Shown piece after piece: positions 46,509-55,485 of a DNA stretch of 62,981 nt. This stretch comes from Acidimicrobiales bacterium (lineage in GTDB: Bacteria; Actinomycetota; Acidimicrobiia; Acidimicrobiales; UBA8190): contig DATKSK010000041.1 in NCBI GenBank assembly GCA_035531755.1, positions 1 to 62,981 on the forward strand. Direction: 5' to 3'. The first letter of the stretch is position 1. Each line of letters begins with the position of its first letter. A program made the position numbers and the translations under genes. Under the pieces are notes generated by a model. That model saw only the letters and a program-made list of their open reading frames with translations, did no database searches and was not told where the DNA came from.

Positions 46509-48598
46509 CAGTAGGCCCCGGTGGCTGTCAGGATCAGGTCGATCAGCTTGATGAAGACGAAGGGCACGACGACCCCGCCCACGCCGTAGATCAGCACGTT
46601 GCGGCGCAGGATGGCGCTGGCGTTCGACGGTCGCCACCGCACCCCGCGCAGCGCCAGCGGGATGAGCGCCACGATCACCAGCGCGTTGAAGATGACGGCC
46701 GACAGCACCGCGCTGTGGGCGTTATGCAGTTTCATGATGTTGAGCGAGTTGAGCCGGGGGTAGACGGACACGAACAGCGCCGGGATGATGGCGAAGTACT
46801 TGGCGACGTCGTTGGCGATCGAGAAGGTCGTGAGCGCCCCCCGGGTGATGAGCAGCTGCTTGCCCACCTCGACCACGTCGATCAGCTTGGTGGGGTTGGA
46901 GTCGAGATCGACCATGTTCCCGGCTTCCTTGGCGGCCGTGGTGCCGGTGTTCATGGCCACGCCCACGTCCGCCTGGGCCAGCGCCGGGGCGTCGTTGGTG
47001 CCGTCACCCATCATGGCGACGAGCTTCCCGCCCTCCTGCTCGCTCTTGATCAGCTCCATCTTGGCCTCGGGCGTGGCCTCGGCCAGGTAGTCGTCGACAC
47101 CGGCCTCCTGGGCGATGGCCGCGGCGGTGAGCGGGTTGTCACCGGTGATCATCACCGTGCGGATCCCGACGGCTCGCAGGTGGTCGAAGCGCTCCCGGAT
47201 GCCCTCCTTCACGACGTCCTTGAGCTCGATGACCCCGAGGATGGTGGGGCCGTCGGCGACCACCAGCGGCGTGGAACCGGCCCGGGCGATGCGTTCCACG
47301 ACGGCGTCGAGCCCGTCGGGGACGGCGCCTCCCTGTTCCCCCACCCAGCGGCGCACCGACTCGGTGGCCCCCTTGCGGACGCGGCGCCCGTCGGTGTCGA
47401 GCCCGGACATCCGGGTGGTGGCGGTGAAGGGGACGAAGCTGTGCCCGGCACCCAGGGCGCGCTCGCGGATGCCGAAGCGCTCCTTGGCCAGCACCACGAT
47501 CGAACGACCCTCGGGCGTCTCGTCGGCGAGGGAGGCGAGCTGGGCGGCTTCGGCCACCTCCTCCTCGGTCCGGTCGCCCACGGGGAAGAACCCCGACGCC
47601 ATGCGGTTGCCGAGGGTGATCGTCCCCGTCTTGTCCAGGAGCAGGGTCTGCACGTCGCCGGCGGCTTCGACGGCCCGACCGCTCATGGCCAGCACGTTGC
47701 GCTGGACCAGGCGGTCCATGCCGGCGATGCCGATGGCCGAGAGCAACGCCCCGATGGTGGTGGGGATGAGGCACACGAGCAGCGACACCAGGATGACCAC
47801 GTCGACCGCGCCGATGCGGCCGTGACCGGACACCAGGCCCGAGAACAGGCCGAAGGGCTGCAGCACGACCACCACCGGCAGGAAGACGAGGGTGAGCGCG
47901 GCGAGCAGGATGGTGAGGGCGATCTCGTTGGGAGTCTTCTGCCGGTTGGCCCCCTCGACGAGGGCGATCATGCGGTCGAGGAAGGTGTGGCCGCGCTCGG
48001 CGGTGATCCGCACGACGATGCGGTCGGACAGGACCTTGGTGCCGCCCGTGACCGCCGAGCGGTCCCCCCCGGACTCGCGGATGACCGGGGCCGACTCGCC
48101 GGTGATGGCGGACTCGTCGACCGACGCCACGCCCTCGGTGATCTCGCCGTCGGAGGGGATGGCGTCGCCGGCCTCGCACACCACGAGGTCGCCCCTGGCC
48201 AGCGCGGACGCCGCCACCCGCTCCTCGGCGCCGTCGGGGCGCAACCGGCGCGCCTCGGTCTCGGCTCGCATGCGCCGCAGCGTGGCCGCCTGGGCCTTGC
48301 CCCGGCCCTCGGCCATGGCCTCGGCGAAGTTGGCGAAGATCACCGTCAGGAACAGCCAGATGGTGATGCTCCACGTGAAGATGCCGGGGTGGGCGATGGC
48401 CTCGAAGAGCGTCACCACCGTGCCCACGAGGACGACGAACATGACGGGGTTCCTGACCTGCACCCGGGGGTCGAGCTTCTCGAGCGAGCCCACCAGGGCC
48501 TGCCCCAGGATCTCGGTGTCGAACAGGCTGCGGGCCTGGGCGACACCGCGCGCCCCGGTGGGCGACGGCGGCTGCGGCTGTGCCATGACGGTCGTCAT
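46508..48598 (-). CDS. kdpB: Potassium-transporting P-type ATPase subunit B
   Basis: A 696-residue catalytic subunit of the K+ pump. Motifs are [17 protein letters not shown], the phosphorylation site [14 protein letters not shown], the nucleotide-binding [10 protein letters not shown], and [20 protein letters not shown]. It hydrolyses ATP to drive K+ through KdpA. The ATG at 48598 overlaps the kdpA stop. The long open frame further upstream is antisense-like shadow over kdpA and is ignored. Confidence 0.97.
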   Translation of the reverse strand: MTTVMAQPQPPSPTGARGVAQARSLFDTEILGQALVGSLEKLDPRVQVRNPVMFVVLVGTVVTLFEAIAHPGIFTWSITIWLFLTVIFANFAEAMAEGRGKAQAATLRRMRAETEARRLRPDGAEERVAASALARGDLVVCEAGDAIPSDGEITEGVASVDESAITGESAPVIRESGGDRSAVTGGTKVLSDRIVVRITAERGHTFLDRMIALVEGANRQKTPNEIALTILLAALTLVFLPVVVVLQPFGLFSGLVSGHGRIGAVDVVILVSLLVCLIPTTIGALLSAIGIAGMDRLVQRNVLAMSGRAVEAAGDVQTLLLDKTGTITLGNRMASGFFPVGDRTEEEVAEAAQLASLADETPEGRSIVVLAKERFGIRERALGAGHSFVPFTATTRMSGLDTDGRRVRKGATESVRRWVGEQGGAVPDGLDAVVERIARAGSTPLVVADGPTILGVIELKDVVKEGIRERFDHLRAVGIRTVMITGDNPLTAAAIAQEAGVDDYLAEATPEAKMELIKSEQEGGKLVAMMGDGTNDAPALAQADVGVAMNTGTTAAKEAGNMVDLDSNPTKLIDVVEVGKQLLITRGALTTFSIANDVAKYFAIIPALFVSVYPRLNSLNIMKLHNAHSAVLSAVIFNALVIVALIPLALRGVRWRPSNASAILRRNVLIYGVGGVVVPFVFIKLIDLILTATGAY

Positions 48599-50289
48599 CG
48601 GAAGAGCTTTCCGTGCAGGAGTTGTTCGGCGATGGGGCCGAGGGACACGGCGGGGAAGAACGTCAGCCCACCCACGATGAGGATCACGCCGATGAGCAGG
48701 CCGACGAACAGCGGCGAGTCGGTGTGGAAGGTGCCCTCGCCGGCGGGCACGATCTTCTTCTCGGCCAGGGCCCCGGCGAGGGCGAGCACCGGGATGATGA
48801 TGACGAAGCGCCCCAGCAGCATGGCCACCGAGCCCATGACGTTGTAGAAGGCGGTGTCGCCCGAGAGCCCGCCGAAGGCCGAGCCGTTGTTGTTGCCCTG
48901 CGAGGTGAAGGCGTACAGGATCTCGGTGAACCCGTGGGGACCCCCGTTCCCGGGCGCCACCCGCCCGGCATGGATCGACACCGCCACCGCCGTGACGACG
49001 AGCACCGTGACGGGCATCACGAGGACGCCGAAGGCTGCCAGCTTCACCTCCCGCGACTGGATCTTCTTGCCCAGGTACTCCGGCGTCCGGCCCACCATCA
49101 GCCCGCCGATGAACACGGTGATGAGGGCGAAGAGCAGGATGGTGTAGAGGCCGCTGCCGGTTCCTCCCGGCGACACCTCGCCCAGCATCATGCCGGTGAG
49201 CAGCCCGAAGCCCCCCATGGGGGTGAACGAGTCGTTGGCGCCCGAGACGCTCCCGGTGGAGGTCTGGGTGGAGGCGACGTTGTAGAGCGTCGTGGGCAGG
49301 ACCCCGAAGCGGACCTCCTTGCCCTCCATGTTCCCCTGGGGCTGGGCCACGACGTGGGCGGCGGCCACCGCCGGATTGGGCTGGGACTCCGCGTAGGAGG
49401 AGAAGCCCACCCAGGCGCCGAAGATGATGACCATGGCCATGAGCACGGCCACGCCCTGGCGCACGCTGCCGACCATCCTCCCGAACGTGTACGTGAGCGC
49501 GAACGGGATGCACAGCAGCAGGAAGTACGACAGGAAGTGGGTGGCGCCGGTCGGGTCCTCGAATGGATGGGCCCCGTTGGCGTTCAGGGGCCCGCCGCCG
49601 TTGGTCCCCAGCTGCTTGATGGCCTCCTGGAACCCGAAGGGGCCCCGGGCGACGACCTGCGTCGTGCCGGTGAGGGCGTTGTGGATCGTCGCCGGCCCCG
49701 CCAGGGTCTGGATGGCTCCCTGGCCCACGAAGATCAGGCCGGCGACGAAGGCGATGGGGATCAGGATGTAGAAGATGCAGCGGACCAGGTCGACCCAGAA
49801 ATTGCCGATGGTGGGCGACCCCTTGCGGGCGAACCCGCGGATCATGGCGACGGCCACGGCGATGCCGACCGCGGCGCTGGCGAAGTTCTGCACGGTGAGC
49901 GCGGCCATCTGCGAGAAGTACGACATCGTCGACTCGCCGGCGTAGTTCTGCCAGTTGGTGTTGGTGACGAACGACACCGCTGTGTTCCACGACAGCGCCG
50001 GGGCCACGGCGCCGAGGTGCTGCGGGTTGAAGGGGAGGCTCCCCTGGATGCGCTGGATGACGTAGGTGAAGAGGATCGCCACGCCCGAGAAGACGACCAG
50101 GGCGCCGGCGTAGCGTTGCCAGGACTGCTCGGCCTCGGGGTCGACCCCGAGGGCGCGGTACACGGGGCGCTCGGCCCATGCCAGGAACGTCACCCGGCCC
50201 TCGAACACGCCCACCATGTAGGAGCCGAGGTAGCGCCAGGCCAGGCCGAGGGTCACCACCAGGGCGGTGATCGTCCAGAAGTAGCCCAT
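48595..50289 (-). CDS. kdpA: Potassium-transporting ATPase subunit A
   Basis: A 564-residue, about 10-TM channel-like subunit that selects K+. Typical segments are [58 protein letters not shown] and [19 protein letters not shown], the filter and pore regions of KdpA. The ATG at 50289 overlaps the kdpF stop (TGATG). Confidence 0.96.
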   Translation of the reverse strand: MGYFWTITALVVTLGLAWRYLGSYMVGVFEGRVTFLAWAERPVYRALGVDPEAEQSWQRYAGALVVFSGVAILFTYVIQRIQGSLPFNPQHLGAVAPALSWNTAVSFVTNTNWQNYAGESTMSYFSQMAALTVQNFASAAVGIAVAVAMIRGFARKGSPTIGNFWVDLVRCIFYILIPIAFVAGLIFVGQGAIQTLAGPATIHNALTGTTQVVARGPFGFQEAIKQLGTNGGGPLNANGAHPFEDPTGATHFLSYFLLLCIPFALTYTFGRMVGSVRQGVAVLMAMVIIFGAWVGFSSYAESQPNPAVAAAHVVAQPQGNMEGKEVRFGVLPTTLYNVASTQTSTGSVSGANDSFTPMGGFGLLTGMMLGEVSPGGTGSGLYTILLFALITVFIGGLMVGRTPEYLGKKIQSREVKLAAFGVLVMPVTVLVVTAVAVSIHAGRVAPGNGGPHGFTEILYAFTSQGNNNGSAFGGLSGDTAFYNVMGSVAMLLGRFVIIIPVLALAGALAEKKIVPAGEGTFHTDSPLFVGLLIGVILIVGGLTFFPAVSLGPIAEQLLHGKLFR

Positions 50290-50378
50290 CAGAACCACTC
50301 GGGCTTGAACAGCGCCACGCCCAGGTAGATGAAGACGACGATGGAGACTGCCAGCAGGATGACCTGGACGGCGCTCAT
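50289..50378 (-). CDS. kdpF: KdpF, 29-residue K+ pump subunit
   Basis: A 29-residue single-TM peptide: [20 protein letters not shown], then VALFKPEWF. The F-x-P-E-x-F ending and the place just before kdpA are diagnostic of KdpF, which stabilises the complex. Its ATG overlaps the stop of the mini-protein upstream (ATGA) and its stop overlaps the kdpA ATG. Confidence 0.9.
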   Translation of the reverse strand: MSAVQVILLAVSIVVFIYLGVALFKPEWF

Positions 50379-50458
50379 ACGTGCTCGAGCCCCCAGATCA
50401 GCCCGAGCATGGCCGCCACGAAGAGGACGATGCCGAGCACAGCCATGAAGTCACCCAT
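50375..50458 (-). CDS. 27-residue TM mini-protein preceding kdpF
   Basis: A 27-codon frame, MGDFMAVLGIVLFVAAMLGL plus IWGLEHV, forms one hydrophobic helix with an acidic N-terminus. ATGA overlap with kdpF puts it first in the kdp operon. It is too short for standard gene finders. The tight coupling argues for a real gene, perhaps an extra small subunit or regulator of KdpFABC. ATG 50446 is an alternative start. Confidence 0.65.
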   Translation of the reverse strand: MGDFMAVLGIVLFVAAMLGLIWGLEHV

Positions 50459-50482
50459 GGGGAGAGCGTCCGGCCGGACGGG

Positions 50483-50530
50483 GTGAACGTGCTGTGAACG
50501 CGACCTCCCGGGCGTGAACAAGATGTGAAC
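50483..50530 (-). promoter_or_regulatory. Candidate KdpE operator: two pairs of GTGAAC direct repeats
   Basis: GTGAAC occurs at 50483 and 50494 and again at 50514 and 50525; within each pair the spacing is exactly 11 bp, one helical turn, as for tandem OmpR-family dimers. The array begins 25 bp upstream of the first kdp start codon. KdpE is encoded in the same island, so it is the likely binder. Confidence 0.6.
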
Positions 50531-50561
50531 GCACCCCGGACGCACCCCGGACTCCCGACCT

Positions 50562-50580
50562 GGGACGCGTGACGCGTCCC
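50562..50580 (-). terminator. Stem-loop downstream of the hydrolase gene
   Basis: GGGACGCG and CGCGTCCC pair perfectly around TGA, in the 156-bp gap between the kdp operon start and the hydrolase stop codon. On the minus strand it lies downstream of the hydrolase. No U-run, so a candidate only. Confidence 0.45.
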
Positions 50581-50614
50581 TCGGGTCCCAGCGTGCCTCA
50601 GGTCGCCGGGCGGC

Positions 50615-51601
50615 TCACGTCGTCGATCGCCCCGCCGCCGGTCGCGGCCGGCCGAGGCGGCCCACCAAGGTGGGCAGCTCCCTGACGGGGCGGCCCTTGC
50701 GGCCCAGCCTGCGGGAGCGCATGGCGATGTCGACGACGTTGGTCATCACCTCGCCGAAGGTGTCGGGGTCGGCGATGAGCCAGGCGTGCGACCCTTCCAC
50801 CGTGAACGAGTGGGGTCCGCCGAGCACCTCGCACATCTCCTCGAAGGCGTCGCGGGTGATGATCCGGTCCCGCTTCCCCCACAGCACGACGACGGGGAGC
50901 CGCCGGCTCTTCAGCTCCTCGAGCTCGCCCGTGAGATCGGCGTCGCGGGCCAGGGCGGCCACGCGCCAGAAGGCCCGGGGATCGCGGACGAGGTTCGGCA
51001 CCGCCTCGGCGAGGATGACGGGCAGGACGCGCCGTGCCTGGGCGAGGGGCCAGAGGTCGCCGGGGAAGTGCAGGCCCCAGTCCCACAGGGGCCGCTGGGC
51101 CATGGTGCGCGCCGTGTGGCCCCGCCCGGCCCACGCCGAGGCCCCGATGGAGTTGATGAGCACGAGGCCCCGGACGCGCTCGGGATGGTCGTGGGCGAAC
51201 ACGATCCCGACGCCGCCGCCGAAGGAGTGTCCCACGATCAGCGCAGGCTCGGTGACGCCGACGGCGTCGAGGAATTCCGCCAGCCACGAGGCGAAGCCGG
51301 CCAGCGACCACGACCGCGCCCGTAGCGAGGCCGTGCCTCCGAAGCCCGGCAGGGCGGGCGCGACGACACGCACACCGGCGGCCACGAGGCGGGCCAGGGC
51401 CCGCTTGTAGACCCGGTGGTCGAGGCCCCAGCCGTGCAGGAAGACCACGGGGGTGCCCTCGCCGGCCTCGCCGTAGGCAGCCGGTCGCCCGGCCACCTCG
51501 ACGTCCTTCCACGACAGCCAGAAGGCCTCACGGCCTTCCTGGTACCGATCGTGGAGGCCACCCCCGCCCACGTCGCCGGCAACGGTCCGTGCCCCAGCCA
51601 T
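50615..51601 (-). CDS. Alpha/beta-fold hydrolase
   Basis: A 328-residue serine hydrolase. Oxyanion region PVVFLHGWGLDHRVY, nucleophile Ser in LIVGHSFGGGVGIVFAHDHP, acid Asp in VVLWGKRDRIITRDAFEEM and catalytic His in VEGSHAWLIADPDTF all fit the AB_hydrolase_1 family (epoxide-hydrolase or lipase-like). ATG 51601 is used; nine more codons are open upstream. There is no signal peptide. The substrate cannot be inferred; the C-terminal 35 residues are basic and Pro/Arg-rich. Confidence 0.9.
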   Translation of the reverse strand: MAGARTVAGDVGGGGLHDRYQEGREAFWLSWKDVEVAGRPAAYGEAGEGTPVVFLHGWGLDHRVYKRALARLVAAGVRVVAPALPGFGGTASLRARSWSLAGFASWLAEFLDAVGVTEPALIVGHSFGGGVGIVFAHDHPERVRGLVLINSIGASAWAGRGHTARTMAQRPLWDWGLHFPGDLWPLAQARRVLPVILAEAVPNLVRDPRAFWRVAALARDADLTGELEELKSRRLPVVVLWGKRDRIITRDAFEEMCEVLGGPHSFTVEGSHAWLIADPDTFGEVMTNVVDIAMRSRRLGRKGRPVRELPTLVGRLGRPRPAAGRSTT

Positions 51602-51737
51602 ACGTCCACCCTGGCGCTCGGGCCGCACTGCGCCCAGGGTCGAAGGTCCCCGGGGGCATCTCCACCCGCCATTCCGTAACGAATGGGGTTCCGGTAGCCT
51701 GAGAATTCACGCAAGGCATCTCGGGGGGGAGCTGCCA

Positions 51738-51896
51738 ATGAAATCGACGCTCGGAAAGGTCCTCGCCGCATCGGCGAGGCGCATGGACCTGCCGGTCGGC
51801 GCGGCCGGGGACGACGCCCACCGCGAGCCCGACGACGGCCATCCCGAGGACCCCGCGGCGCAGGACACGAGCGCGACCATCCTGCTCCTCCTCTGA
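51738..51896 (+). CDS. 52-residue hypothetical protein with strong ribosome binding site
   Basis: An ATG at 51738 follows GGGGGGAGCTGCCA and opens 52 codons: MKSTLGKVLAASARRMDLPV, an acidic middle (DDAHREPDDGHPEDP), and the hydrophobic end TILLLL. It precedes the DUF4177-like gene by 40 bp on the same strand. No family is recognised. The quality of the ribosome binding site is the main evidence. Confidence 0.5.
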   Translation: MKSTLGKVLAASARRMDLPVGAAGDDAHREPDDGHPEDPAAQDTSATILLLL

Positions 51897-51936
51897 ACCC
51901 ATCCGATGCCCGACCGCGGAAGCGAGCGCTGAGCCG

Positions 51937-52185
51937 GTGACACCCTGGGAGTACGCCCACATCTCGGCCGGCTTCGACGGCAATTCCCAGCTCTGGGCCC
52001 TGACGATGCGCGTCCCCGGTCACGAACTCGAGAAGCGGACCGCCGGCGGCGTCGCCTGGATCAGCGAGATCCTGAACGAGCTCGGCAAGGACGGCTGGGA
52101 GCTGGTCGACCGCGTGGCCACCGGCACCGGCGGCAACGCCTACGTGACGGGCTGGCAGTTCATCTTCAAGCGCCCGACCGAGTAG
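51937..52185 (+). CDS. DUF4177-like small protein
   Basis: An 82-residue protein, MTPWEYAHISAGFDGNSQLW onwards, with the DUF4177 pattern: an N-terminal WEY strand, a helix ending LNELGKDGWELVDRVA, and a last strand YVTGWQFIFKRP. The function of the family is unknown. GTG is the start. It converges on the 2TM-domain gene with a 4-bp gap. Confidence 0.75.
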   Translation: MTPWEYAHISAGFDGNSQLWALTMRVPGHELEKRTAGGVAWISEILNELGKDGWELVDRVATGTGGNAYVTGWQFIFKRPTE

Positions 52186-52189
52186 CGCA

Positions 52190-52504
52190 TCAGCGCTGAC
52201 GGCGGCGCAACTCAGCGTCGACGTCCGCTTCGGTGATCGGCCGGCGGAAGTAGTCCCAGATGTGGAAGACGAGGCCGACACCCCAGCCGGCGAGCACCCA
52301 TCCCGGCCAGAAGTACCCGGCCCCCGTGAACGCCCACACCGCCACGAGGAACGCGTTGATCACCAGGTAGGCGACCACGTGCCCGAACAGGTCGCGCCGG
52401 GCCTCGAGCCGCTTGCGTGCCTCGTCCCGCTCCGGCGACGGCGCTGCCGTGTGAGGTGCGGACTCGGCCACAGGTGCTCTCTCGGCTCCCTGCAGATCCG
52501 TCAT
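52190..52504 (-). CDS. 2TM domain-containing membrane protein
   Basis: A 104-residue protein with a cytosolic helix (RDEARKRLEARRDLFGHVVA), two TM helices (AYLVINAFLVAVWAF; WPGWVLAGWGVGLVFHIW) and a charged C-terminal helix. The R-x-L-x-x-H...N and W-P-x-W-x-x-W-G signature matches the 2TM domain family. ATG 52504 follows GGGAGG. In histidine kinases this module is a sensor part; alone, its role is unknown. Confidence 0.85.
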   Translation of the reverse strand: MTDLQGAERAPVAESAPHTAAPSPERDEARKRLEARRDLFGHVVAYLVINAFLVAVWAFTGAGYFWPGWVLAGWGVGLVFHIWDYFRRPITEADVDAELRRRQR

Positions 52505-52940
52505 CGGCCCTCCCTTCATGGCCAGGCAGCACCGCACGTTGGCTCGCAGCACTGCTCCTACCGTCACCGTGGATCTCCGGAGCGGGCGCCCGCCAGGGCC
52601 GAACGGACTGAATTCGACCTCTGTGCCCTGACCAGGACACGCGTACGCGCCACGAGCGAGGAGCCCGATGGTCGTCCGGACCGGGATCGAGCCGTTGGTG
52701 CAACCCTTGGCCGCATCCTCACTGGGTAGGACGGACATCTGGCTCTACGCCCGTCCGTGGACAGCGCATCGTGGACTGCGCTCGTGGACCGCGCTCGAAA
52801 ACGGCCACACCCGGGTAGTCGGTAGCCAAGGCCTCCGCGATGCCCGCCCTATTGACCGCGCGCCCTTCTCCGTTGCTCCCGTCGCACTCGGAGCATGGCG
52901 AGGAACTTTCGCACGATGAAGCCCACGAGCGACGACCTGC
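52505..52940. other. Gap without supported gene
   Basis: This 436-bp gap between divergent and convergent small genes holds short open frames only. Three imperfect 13-bp copies of cgtggacngcgct lie at about 52755-52796. No RNA gene or clear promoter was seen. Confidence 0.6.
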
Positions 52941-53765
52941 CTACGAACCCGGGGGACCCGGGGCCGCGCTGCCGTAGGCGATTGCGAAACCGTCAGTGTC
53001 GGTGTCGGGCAGAGACGGGGTCGAGATTCGGTGTCGACCCTTGAACATCGCACCTGACTCCGAGGCCAGCAGGCCCGGGTTCCCTCCGTCGACGGTGCCG
53101 GAATCGAACACCACCGTGCTGTCAGGGGTCAGTGTCACCACGTGCCGTCCGATGGTCGGCGCCTCTTGAATCCATTCCGCGGAGGTCATTGGCCCGACAT
53201 AGAGCTGCGTCGTCGTGAAGCTCCGGTTGGTGGTCGTGTCGGTGACGGTGATCGTCCAGTCGGGAGCGCCCTGGGTGATCGACACCGTGATGCCGTCGCC
53301 GGGATTGACGGCCAACGAGCGTATCGGCGTCTCTGGGGCAGGCAAGATCTCCCACCACGCCCGATAGAAGGCGTGCCCGTTCAGCCAGTCCTGTTCGGTG
53401 CCTGCTTGGATCAGGCTGCTGTTGTTGTAGCCATCGATCCCGACCCAAGACGACGAAAACGTGCCCCTCCGGTAGTGGCGCTTCTTGGTCGGCGCCTGAG
53501 CCTGCGGAACATGCCAGTTGCCCGTCACGCTGGTGAACCCGGTACCGGTGACGGCATACCCAGACCAGTTCCTCGACGTCCACTCCTTGACTGCCGCCGC
53601 ACCGGGCACCGCCTTCGGAGCCGGACCCGGAATGCGAGGAGCGTGCGCCTCTCGAAGACCAGACGCGCCTCCTGTCGGGGAACCGGTGGCCGCACCACCC
53701 AGGGCAACGGTCCCGACGAGGGCAACTGCGCCAGCTGCAACGGCACGGCATGCTCTTTGCCTCAT
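52941..53765 (-). CDS. Secreted glutamic (G1/eqolisin-like) peptidase
   Basis: A 274-residue exported protein. The signal peptide is about residues 1-28 (MRQRACRAVAAGAVALVGTV...GAATGSP). The mature part has the G1 layout: NWSGYAVTGTGF, WVGIDGYNNSSLIQAGTEQD with the catalytic-type Gln, FYRAWWEILPAPE, and SAEWIQEAPTIG with the catalytic-type Glu. G1 peptidases work in acid, so an acidic habitat would fit. ATG 53765 follows GGGGGG. It is monocistronic. Confidence 0.85.
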   Translation of the reverse strand: MRQRACRAVAAGAVALVGTVALGGAATGSPTGGASGLREAHAPRIPGPAPKAVPGAAAVKEWTSRNWSGYAVTGTGFTSVTGNWHVPQAQAPTKKRHYRRGTFSSSWVGIDGYNNSSLIQAGTEQDWLNGHAFYRAWWEILPAPETPIRSLAVNPGDGITVSITQGAPDWTITVTDTTTNRSFTTTQLYVGPMTSAEWIQEAPTIGRHVVTLTPDSTVVFDSGTVDGGNPGLLASESGAMFKGRHRISTPSLPDTDTDGFAIAYGSAAPGPPGS

Positions 53766-54007
53766 GTTCGTCCCCCCAGAGGGATTCCTCGATCGACGGA
53801 CATCCTGGTGGCCGACATCGTAGGCGGGACTGCGCCACGAATCCCGGCTGGGTCCGCTGAAGGCAGATTCGCCAGGCCGGACCGTCAGAAGCACCTTCAT
53901 CGTCTCTTCAGGTTCGACCGCTTAGATGATTGGCAACAGGGGCTCCGCGCTCGACACAGGGGCGGCGGCGACCGGCCCACGATTCGTCATCAACGCGAGG
54001 AGGTCGG

Positions 54008-54229
54008 ATGGTGCAGAACGGCTCGAGGGAGTCGACTCCGGCACGTCCCCGGGTCGTTGCCGGAGACAATGTGGAAGTCCGTACCCGGTATCAGGCGGGT
54101 CAGTGGGCCCACGGGTACCAGATAGCGGAGGTCCTGGACGAGGGCTACCGAATCCTCCGGCGCGGATCGCAGGAGGTGATTCCGCAGGTCATCGGAACGG
54201 CCGACGTCCGCCTGGACGGCGACAGGTAA
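54008..54229 (+). CDS. 73-residue conserved-type hypothetical protein
   Basis: A small basic protein with an SH3/KOW-like beta pattern: VVAGDNVEVRTRYQAGQWAH, then GYQIAEVLDEGYRILRRGSQ and VIPQVIGTADVRL. GAGGAGG precedes the ATG by 6 bases. It may bind nucleic acid or protein, but no family is certain. It begins about 240 bp from the divergent peptidase gene. Confidence 0.65.
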   Translation: MVQNGSRESTPARPRVVAGDNVEVRTRYQAGQWAHGYQIAEVLDEGYRILRRGSQEVIPQVIGTADVRLDGDR

Positions 54230-54321
54230 CGCGGCGCCAGGTGGGTCATCCCCGATCCTGCGAGGCTCGGGTCAACCAAACGGACCCCTTTCTGAGAGTC
54301 CAGGGAGTTGAAGTGGTGGGC

Positions 54322-54753
54322 ATGCAACTGCGGAAAGCTCTCGTCCTCGGAGCGGTCTTGGGCGGATCGTCCCTTCTCCTGCTCGGATGCTCGCCCACCG
54401 GGACCACGACGAAACACAAGACGACGGCTTTCAGATCACACGTTCCCGCCATACCGCAGCCGCTTCCGAGACTCGCTACGAAACCGACCATTGACGCACT
54501 CACGACGACCACGCGGGTGGCCGCGCCGATCCGAGTTCCGACGACCACGGGGGCTGCACCGCCGCCGCCCGCGGGGGTTCTCCTGCCGACGACAACCGTG
54601 CCCAGATCGATCCCAACGCAGAAGGTCACGACCTCTACTCCGACGTCCACCCCTGTGACGACGCCCGCACATCCAGTTCACCGCACCGGGCATTCGGCCC
54701 ATCGCGGTCATCGCGGTCATCGCGGTCGTCACGGCCACAAACACCGAAAGTGA
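54322..54753 (+). CDS. Lipoprotein with Thr/Pro-rich body and His/Arg-rich tail
   Basis: A 143-residue predicted lipoprotein: hydrophobic signal VLGAVLGGSSLLLLGC with a lipobox cysteine at about residue 23, then a disordered body of Thr, Pro and Val, and a tail of HRG repeats (GHRGHRGRHGHKHRK) encoded by 9-bp repeats. The tail could bind metals or an anionic wall polymer. GTG 54313 or 54316 are possible earlier starts. No family is recognised. Confidence 0.65.
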   Translation: MQLRKALVLGAVLGGSSLLLLGCSPTGTTTKHKTTAFRSHVPAIPQPLPRLATKPTIDALTTTTRVAAPIRVPTTTGAAPPPPAGVLLPTTTVPRSIPTQKVTTSTPTSTPVTTPAHPVHRTGHSAHRGHRGHRGRHGHKHRK

Positions 54754-55485
54754 CTGGAACTCCAGTCCACCCGAAGCCGAGTCCACAATCGCTCGCACGC
54801 ACGATGGATCCGAGGCACGCGCCCGGTAGTGAGGTCGACACGGACCACCACCTATACGTCATGTCCGACAGGAGAGAACGCTCCGAGGACGAGCCGACAC
54901 CGCAGAGGGTCATGACCTCTGCCTACCCTCGCACCGGCAAGACGATGGCAGGCGTTGGCCCGGAGGGAGACGAATGGCGCTTGACCGTCAGGGCGCGGTC
55001 ATTGGGTATCCGGATAGCCCGTTACACCGTGCGGTGTGCTCGGTGGCTGCTCGGACGCTGACACTGTCTCCTCGACTCTGGGGCCTTGGGGCCCGAACCG
55101 ACGAGGGCTCTGAGACGCCAGTATCCGTCTCATTCGTACTGATTCATGGAACAAAGTGGGCCGGGCGGAACGAGCCGTGGTGGGGCGCCCCGGACTCGGG
55201 CCGCTCACCCGTTATCGCCGGGTCGGAGAATTCCGAGCGCTTGGACCTGGTCGGGTCTCATCCTCGCCCCGAGCACAACCGGCATATCCTCGGTCCGACT
55301 GGCAGGACCGGGGTCTGGAACGCGTGGTGCGAGTGTGAGGCTGGGGGGCGTGGGTTCGAGTACCGGAACGCCACTCAGGTGATGTGCGCTCGGAAGGGAG
55401 AGGCGCCGAGCCGACGGGGAGCCGGACGAAACCAACAGAAATAGGCTGACGCGACGGGAGCCCACCAGCTTGCGAAGGGAGGACA
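54754..55485. other. Gap without confident gene
   Basis: The 730-bp stretch contains overlapping open frames on both strands (for example 54974-55444 plus) with poor codon bias and no recognisable motif. A TTCGAGT loop-like motif near 55355 does not fold into a tRNA. Probably degraded or regulatory DNA. Confidence 0.55.

Noticed and set aside
52668-52919. 83-codon plus-strand frame
   Set aside because: No ribosome binding site or family signal, and it lies in repeat-like intergenic DNA.
55340-55380. TTCGAGT motif suggesting a tRNA T-loop
   Set aside because: The flanking bases do not form a 5-bp T-stem and no acceptor or anticodon arm can be drawn.
54974-55444. 156-codon plus-strand frame
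   Set aside because: No ribosome binding site, poor codon bias and no recognisable domain; left as noncoding gap.
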